DNA of 56,015 nucleotides from positions 1 through 56,015 of the forward strand of contig JAFRPG010000060.1 in assembly GCA_017429265.1 (NCBI GenBank), in the 5' to 3' direction. The translations under genes and the position numbers were made by a program. This document shows, in pieces, positions 52,359-56,015 of this stretch. Source of the DNA: Clostridia bacterium. GTDB taxonomy: Bacteria > Bacillota > Clostridia > Christensenellales > Aristaeellaceae. Position 1 is the first letter of the stretch; every line of letters begins with the position of its first letter. The notes below the pieces were generated by a model that was not told the origin of the DNA, did not search any database, and saw only the letters and a program-made list of their open reading frames with translations.

Positions 52359-53399
52359 GAGCCAGGCGGTTCCCTTCATCCGCTGCTCCGACAGGCGCTC
52401 CTCCACCCGTGCGGACGGGAGACAGGCGCCGTCCTCCGTCCAGCCCGCCAGCCGCATCAGCTGATCGATGCGGCTGTTTTTGCTTGCCGGATCGCCGTCC
52501 CGCCAGCGGCGGACGACCGTCAGCGGCTTTCCGAGGAGGGCCGCCATCGCCGCGCCGTGGAAAGAGTCCGTGATCACGCGCCCGGCGGAGGCTATCGTCC
52601 GCAGCCACTGCAGCGGGTCCGGATTGCACAGAGCGCCGCTCCTCCGGCGTCCCTCGTTCGTGACGGCGAGGGGCAGCAGCGTCAGCTTCTCACGCGCGGC
52701 GAGCTCCTCTGCCGCCCGCCAGGCGCTCTCCTGGTCTCTGAGGAAATAGCAGGCCAGCGTCCGGCGTGTCTCCGGCGATCCGCACATTTCGCGCCAGCGC
52801 TCCCCGGGCACCAGCATCACCGGGTCCGGCATCACGTCGACCGCCTTATCCGGGAGCAGCCGTTCCAGCACCGCGCGGCCCTCCTCCTCGCGGACGGAGA
52901 CCGCCGCAAACGGGCGCACCAGACGGGCGATCATCCGCCCCTTGCGCGCGCCCGGCTGTGCGCTCACACCGAGGGAGCACGCATAGGCGATCCGAGGCTG
53001 TCCTTCAGCGAAGTCGAGGAAGTACGCACTGTTCAGCCACTCCGGCGACCAAACCTGATCGCTGCCGCACAGCAGGAGCCGGCAGCTTCCGGCCTCCCTG
53101 CGCAGGGCTGCGCGGTCGCGGCAGGCCGAGCTCAGGCTGAGCTTCTCCCGGTTGAAGCGCTCAAAGCCCGCCGTGTTCCGCTCGCCCCGGGCCTTCCGGC
53201 GGCGCATGCTGTCCAGCACGACCGCCGGTGAATTCCCGGACGCGAGGAGATTGCGCACCTGTTCCTTACGGTCCGGCCGCCAGTCCAGGCCGTACGGCTC
53301 GTATCCGAGATTGCGCAGCGTCTCCTGCAGGGCCCAGGCCTGAAGGCTCGATCCGCAGTTCTCGTTGTGCAGGAATGTCATGATCCCGACGCGTGTCAA
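52314..53399 (-). CDS. Polysaccharide pyruvyl transferase family protein
   Basis: The 361-residue protein opens TRVGIMTFLHNENCGSSLQAW, the usual start of this family. It has GSDQVWSPEW in the middle and DSFHGAAMAALLGKP near the end, which resembles the donor-binding part. Members transfer pyruvyl groups to exopolysaccharides or modify wall glycans. The TTG at 53399 was selected because GGGAGG is eight bases away; a GTG at 53423 also has a plausible site. The gene's 3' end overlaps the rluD-like gene on the opposite strand by 45 bases. No other capsule cluster genes are adjacent. Confidence 0.82.
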   Translation of the reverse strand: MTRVGIMTFLHNENCGSSLQAWALQETLRNLGYEPYGLDWRPDRKEQVRNLLASGNSPAVVLDSMRRRKARGERNTAGFERFNREKLSLSSACRDRAALRREAGSCRLLLCGSDQVWSPEWLNSAYFLDFAEGQPRIAYACSLGVSAQPGARKGRMIARLVRPFAAVSVREEEGRAVLERLLPDKAVDVMPDPVMLVPGERWREMCGSPETRRTLACYFLRDQESAWRAAEELAAREKLTLLPLAVTNEGRRRSGALCNPDPLQWLRTIASAGRVITDSFHGAAMAALLGKPLTVVRRWRDGDPASKNSRIDQLMRLAGWTEDGACLPSARVEERLSEQRMKGTAWLSAALEQALKSIGQR

Positions 53400-53516
53400 T
53401 GACAACGCCTCCCGTTCTCTCACAGTTTGCTTCCTTCAGCCGGTCCCGATGCGCACAGCCTGTCTCCCGCCGCCCGCGGGACGGGGACAGATTTCACGAA
53501 CGTGACCGCGCAAGCC

Positions 53517-53546
53517 TTGACAATCAATTGTCTGTGGTGATAGAAT
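53517..53546 (+). promoter_or_regulatory. Promoter of the SH3-protein gene, with overlapping inverted repeat
   Basis: TTGACA (53517-53522) and TAGAAT (53541-53546) are 18 bases apart. A perfect 6+6 inverted repeat (53519-53524, 53527-53532) covers the -35 hexamer. This is a good place for a repressor, but none is identified. Confidence 0.6.
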
Positions 53547-53604
53547 ACCTTGGAAAGCAATGATACGATCCATATATCCCGCAACCCGAAAGGGGGCCTT
53601 ACCC

Positions 53605-54369
53605 GTGAAGAAGATGATCGCCGTCCTTCTGCTGATCCTGATGACCGGCTTTGCTTTGCCGTCGTCGGCGGAATCCCAGCTGCCCGTGAAATGGAACGGG
53701 GAGACCGTCGAGCTCAAGACGCCCGGTTCCTCGGTGTCCGTGATCCGCTCGGGCCGGGACCAGCTGTCCGTGCCCTCGTCGGAGCTGAGCTGGGAGAGCA
53801 GCACCGACACCCGTTTCGCCTATGTCTATGCGCCCGGCACCGGCAAGATCAATATGCGCATGGCCCCGAGATCCAAGGCGTCGATCGTCTGCAAGATCGC
53901 GGCGGGCAAGATCGTCCTCGTCTTTGAGCGGACGGAAGACTGGTGCGGCATCCTCTACGACGGTCTGGTCGGCTATGTCCAGACCAACACGGTCCGCTTC
54001 ATCGAGCGCCCCGAGACGCCCCGTGCGACCGCGACCCTCAGTTACAAGGGAAAGACCAACTCCTCCACCAAGGTGGTCATGCGCCTGACAGCCAAGTCCA
54101 ACGGCCGGGTGGTCACCAAGCAGAAGCCCGGGCAATCCGTCGTCATCATCGAGCAGGGCAGCGTCTGGTCCGAGGTGGAGCTGAACGGCTGGCACGGCTT
54201 TATCCTCAACATCAACCTGTCTGATATCCAGCTGCCGTCCTACAGTGAGGATCTCCCGGATCCGCAGGGCTCCGGAGACGCAAACGACCCCGGTGCGGAC
54301 GGTCACGACACCGAGCCGGAGATCCGGGACGGCATGCAGGTGATCGTCGAGGACGTCGAACTCGAGTGA
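53605..54369 (+). CDS. Secreted SH3-domain protein
   Basis: The 254-residue product has a signal peptide ending near SSAES (about residue 22). Two SH3b-like stretches follow: one includes KINMRMAPRSKASIVCKIAAG and WCGILYDGLVGYVQTN; the second includes TKVVMRLTAKSNGRVV and WSEVELNGWHGFI. The C terminus is acidic and disordered. SH3b domains bind peptidoglycan peptides. No catalytic domain is attached. The GTG at 53605 follows AAAGGGGG. Confidence 0.8.
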   Translation: MKKMIAVLLLILMTGFALPSSAESQLPVKWNGETVELKTPGSSVSVIRSGRDQLSVPSSELSWESSTDTRFAYVYAPGTGKINMRMAPRSKASIVCKIAAGKIVLVFERTEDWCGILYDGLVGYVQTNTVRFIERPETPRATATLSYKGKTNSSTKVVMRLTAKSNGRVVTKQKPGQSVVIIEQGSVWSEVELNGWHGFILNINLSDIQLPSYSEDLPDPQGSGDANDPGADGHDTEPEIRDGMQVIVEDVELE

Positions 54370-54394
54370 CCCGATCTCAGAGAAGCATCCGCAG

Positions 54395-54424
54395 GGAGCG
54401 GTTCCGCAGGAGCCGCTCCTTTTT
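54395..54424 (+). terminator. Terminator after the SH3-protein gene
   Basis: An 11-pair stem (54395-54405 with 54409-54419, one G-T pair) with a three-base loop is followed by five T. Confidence 0.88.
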
Positions 54425-54456
54425 GCGTGGTCCGGTGCCAGGCGTTGCCGCAGCCT

Positions 54457-55776
54457 TTACTCCCCGGCCTTCCAGCGCAGGATCTCCTCCAGACGGTCCC
54501 TGATCCTGCCTTCCTGCCCCTGATCCGTCGGCAGATAGTAACGCTTCCCGGCCAGGCTGTCGGGGAGGCAGGCCATGCGGGTCAGCTTTTCCTCGGTATC
54601 GTGCGCGTACTGGTAGCCGTCCCCGTAGCCGACTTCCTTCATCAGGCGCGTCGGTGCGTTGCGGATCTGCATGGGCACGGGCTCCGCGGGGCTCTCCCTC
54701 ACATCGGCCTTCGCGTGCTCGCAGGCCATGTAGAGGGCATTGGATTTGGGGGCCATGGAGAGGTACACCACCGCGTGCGTCAGGTGGACGTCGCATTCCG
54801 GCATGCCGAGATAGTGGCAGGCCTGGTACACGCTGACCGCCATCGGCAGCGCCTGCGGATCGGCCAGGCCCACATCCTCCGAGGCAAACCGCACCAGCCG
54901 CCGCGCGATGTAGAGCGGTTCCTCCCCTCCGTCGAGCATACGGCAGAGCCAGTAGACCGCGGCATCCGGGTCGGAATTCCGCATGGACTTATGCAGGGCG
55001 GAGATGAGGTTGTAGTGCTCCTCCCCGTTCTTGTCGTAGAGGAGGGAGCGCCGGTTCATGCTGTCGGCGAGGACCTGGTCGGTGACGAGCGTGCTGCCGT
55101 CCGCGCGGATGTCACCGTTGAGGACGGCCATCTCAAGGGTGTTCAGCGCCGTGCGGGCGTCCCCGTTGGCAAAGCGGGCGATCACGCCGAGCTGCTCCTC
55201 CGTGACCGCGATGCGCTGGCCGCCGAAGCCTTTCTGGCTCGAGAGCGCCTGGTGCAGCAGCTCCGTCAGGTCCTCCTCGGAGAGCTGGCGCAGGATGAAG
55301 ACCTTGCAGCGGGAGAGCAGAGCGGCGTTGATCTCAAAGGAAGGATTCTCCGTGGTCGCGCCGATCAGGATGATGCTCCCGCGCTCGACCCATGGAAGGA
55401 AGGCGTCCTGCTGGGCCTTGTTGAAGCGGTGGATCTCATCGGCAAAGAGGATCGTCCGGACGCCGGCCCTGCGGTTCTCCTCCGCCCGGGCCATGACCTC
55501 CTTGACCTCCTTGATCCCGCTGGTCACCGCGCTGAACTCCACGAACGCGGCCCGCGTCGTGCGCGCGATGATCCGGGCGAGCGTCGTCTTGCCCACCCCA
55601 GGCGGTCCCCAGAAGATCATCGAGGTCACCTGGTCCCGCTCGATCAGCAGCCGCAGGGGCTTGCCGGGACCGATCAGGTGCTTCTGACCCACATACTCCG
55701 CCAGAGTCTCCGGCCGGAGGCGGCTGGCCAGCGGCGCACTCTCGCGCCGGTCGTCAAAGAGGCTCATCTGTTCCAT
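54457..55776 (-). CDS. rarA: Replication-associated recombination ATPase RarA (MgsA)
   Basis: RarA is a AAA+ protein of the clamp-loader type that works at stalled forks. The 439-residue product has Walker A GPPGVGKT (57-64), a Walker B ADEIHRF and the sensor NPSFEINAALLSR. A clamp-loader-like C-terminal part follows, with RFASEDVGLADP and the tail NAPT. The start was placed at ATG 55776 (GGAGGAG upstream) instead of further upstream. The -10 at 55812-55817 is its likely promoter. It is the last complete gene in the window. Confidence 0.93.
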   Translation of the reverse strand: MEQMSLFDDRRESAPLASRLRPETLAEYVGQKHLIGPGKPLRLLIERDQVTSMIFWGPPGVGKTTLARIIARTTRAAFVEFSAVTSGIKEVKEVMARAEENRRAGVRTILFADEIHRFNKAQQDAFLPWVERGSIILIGATTENPSFEINAALLSRCKVFILRQLSEEDLTELLHQALSSQKGFGGQRIAVTEEQLGVIARFANGDARTALNTLEMAVLNGDIRADGSTLVTDQVLADSMNRRSLLYDKNGEEHYNLISALHKSMRNSDPDAAVYWLCRMLDGGEEPLYIARRLVRFASEDVGLADPQALPMAVSVYQACHYLGMPECDVHLTHAVVYLSMAPKSNALYMACEHAKADVRESPAEPVPMQIRNAPTRLMKEVGYGDGYQYAHDTEEKLTRMACLPDSLAGKRYYLPTDQGQEGRIRDRLEEILRWKAGE

Positions 55777-55811
55777 CGGGATGCGCTCCTCCACTGTGGT
55801 TTCGTCAGCCA

Positions 55812-55817
55812 AGTATA
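55812..55817 (-). promoter_or_regulatory. Extended -10 element before rarA
   Basis: On the minus strand TATACT is preceded by TG at the extended -10 position. No good -35 is visible, so the assignment is moderate. Confidence 0.45.
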
Positions 55818-55889
55818 CCACATCGGAGAGCGTTTGGACAGGGCGTTTTCCGTGTTTACATAATATAAGACCGCTTGTTGAGGTATAAT

Positions 55890-55901
55890 ACATAGGTAAC
55901 A
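55890..55901. repeat. Possible terminal inverted repeat of an insertion sequence
   Basis: This 12-bp sequence is the exact reverse complement of 115-126 near the left end. It lies 77 bases before the ATG of a probable transposase, where an IS left end would be. A TATAAT (55884-55889) abuts it. The pairing suggests two copies of one element at the window ends. Confidence 0.4.
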
Positions 55902-55918
55902 GAAAAGGGTAGCAAAAA

Positions 55919-55975
55919 AGAGAGCCAAGTGGTAAGGTTAAGTTCCCACACCAAACCAGAACCAGGAGGCTCTCT
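55919..55975 (+). other. Hairpin arms bracketing the transposase ribosome site
   Basis: Perfect 8-base complementary arms lie at 55919-55926 and 55968-55975. The right arm overlaps the last bases of the AGGAGG ribosome site (55964-55969). In RNA such a stem would reduce translation of the following start codon. Confidence 0.45.
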
Positions 55976-55977
55976 CA

Positions 55978-56015
55978 ATGGGAAGGATAACACAGGAAGC
56001 ACGGTGGCGTCAACA
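55978..56015 (+). CDS. Probable transposase, N-terminal fragment (cut by the window end)
   Basis: Only the first 12 codons are present, reading MGRITQEARWRQ. An AGGAGG site is eight bases ahead. The segment resembles the start of integrase-core transposases common in Clostridia; I recall this from memory and cannot check it. An IS-like inverted repeat lies upstream at 55890-55901. The family cannot be named from so few residues. Confidence 0.4.
   Translation, partial: MGRITQEARWRQ

Overview
The window reads as a GC-rich chromosome segment of an anaerobic, spore-lineage Gram-positive bacterium (Bacillota, class Clostridia; a gut or rumen lineage is my guess). Supporting signs are RbgA/YlqF, a DnaD plus DnaC helicase-loading pair, GerMN-domain lipoproteins, an NrdG-type radical SAM activase, clostripain, strong AGGAGG ribosome binding sites and frequent TTG/GTG starts. 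Genes are densely packed, many overlap by ATGA, and most operons have a recognisable sigma-70 type promoter and a GC-rich hairpin terminator. I saw no rRNA, tRNA or CRISPR array.

Layout. 1-2072: a possible mobile-element border, the rplM-rpsI ribosomal operon, and a Phd-Doc type toxin-antitoxin pair. 2116-8519: rbgA-rnhB-yraN followed by two coupled membrane mannosyltransferase-like proteins, each with a carbohydrate-binding-like outer domain. 8544-12729 (minus): HAD phosphatase, AEC transporter, zinc dehydrogenase and secreted GH43 glycosidase, a small carbohydrate-use operon. 12744-14422 (minus): a PII-like protein coupled to a CPA2 antiporter. 14461-19529: a TPR protein, a DUF4037 nucleotidyltransferase-like protein, a radical SAM activase and a membrane-anchored C11 protease. 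19592-25914 (minus): response regulator, histidine kinase, two GerMN lipoproteins and a degenerate P-type ATPase. 26013-28894: dnaD, dnaC and an ArsC-fold protein. 28906-30098 (minus): a phosphofructokinase. 30148-40948: four GNAT acetyltransferases, small proteins, YbaK-type editing protein, mnmG, an rph-rdgB fusion, a phosphodiesterase, a membrane protein, RsuA, a methyltransferase and a PatB-type lyase. 41021-48933: an aldo/keto reductase (minus), Lrp regulator with aminotransferase, CapA-type protein, Xaa-Pro aminopeptidase, TetR regulator and an SDR protein. 49002-55776: a degenerate CapA paralogue (minus), mutY, an rluD-like gene, a pyruvyl transferase (minus), an SH3 protein and rarA (minus). 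The window ends with the first codons of what is probably a transposase.

The most unusual unit is the five-gene operon at 19592-25914. Its order (regulator, kinase, GerMN lipoprotein) resembles actinobacterial MtrA-MtrB-LpqB, but it carries a second, triple-GerMN lipoprotein and a membrane protein that keeps the P-type ATPase nucleotide-domain and P-domain outline while losing the DKTGT and TGD motifs. Next in interest are the TPR/DUF4037/radical SAM module, the PII-like/antiporter pair, the degenerate CapA paralogue, a compact structured element at 45209-45270, and an identical 12-bp sequence in inverted orientation near both ends of the window, which suggests both ends lie in copies of one insertion sequence.

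All functional calls rest on reading motifs by eye. No database search was run. Start codons were chosen from Shine-Dalgarno spacing and are stated where they are uncertain.
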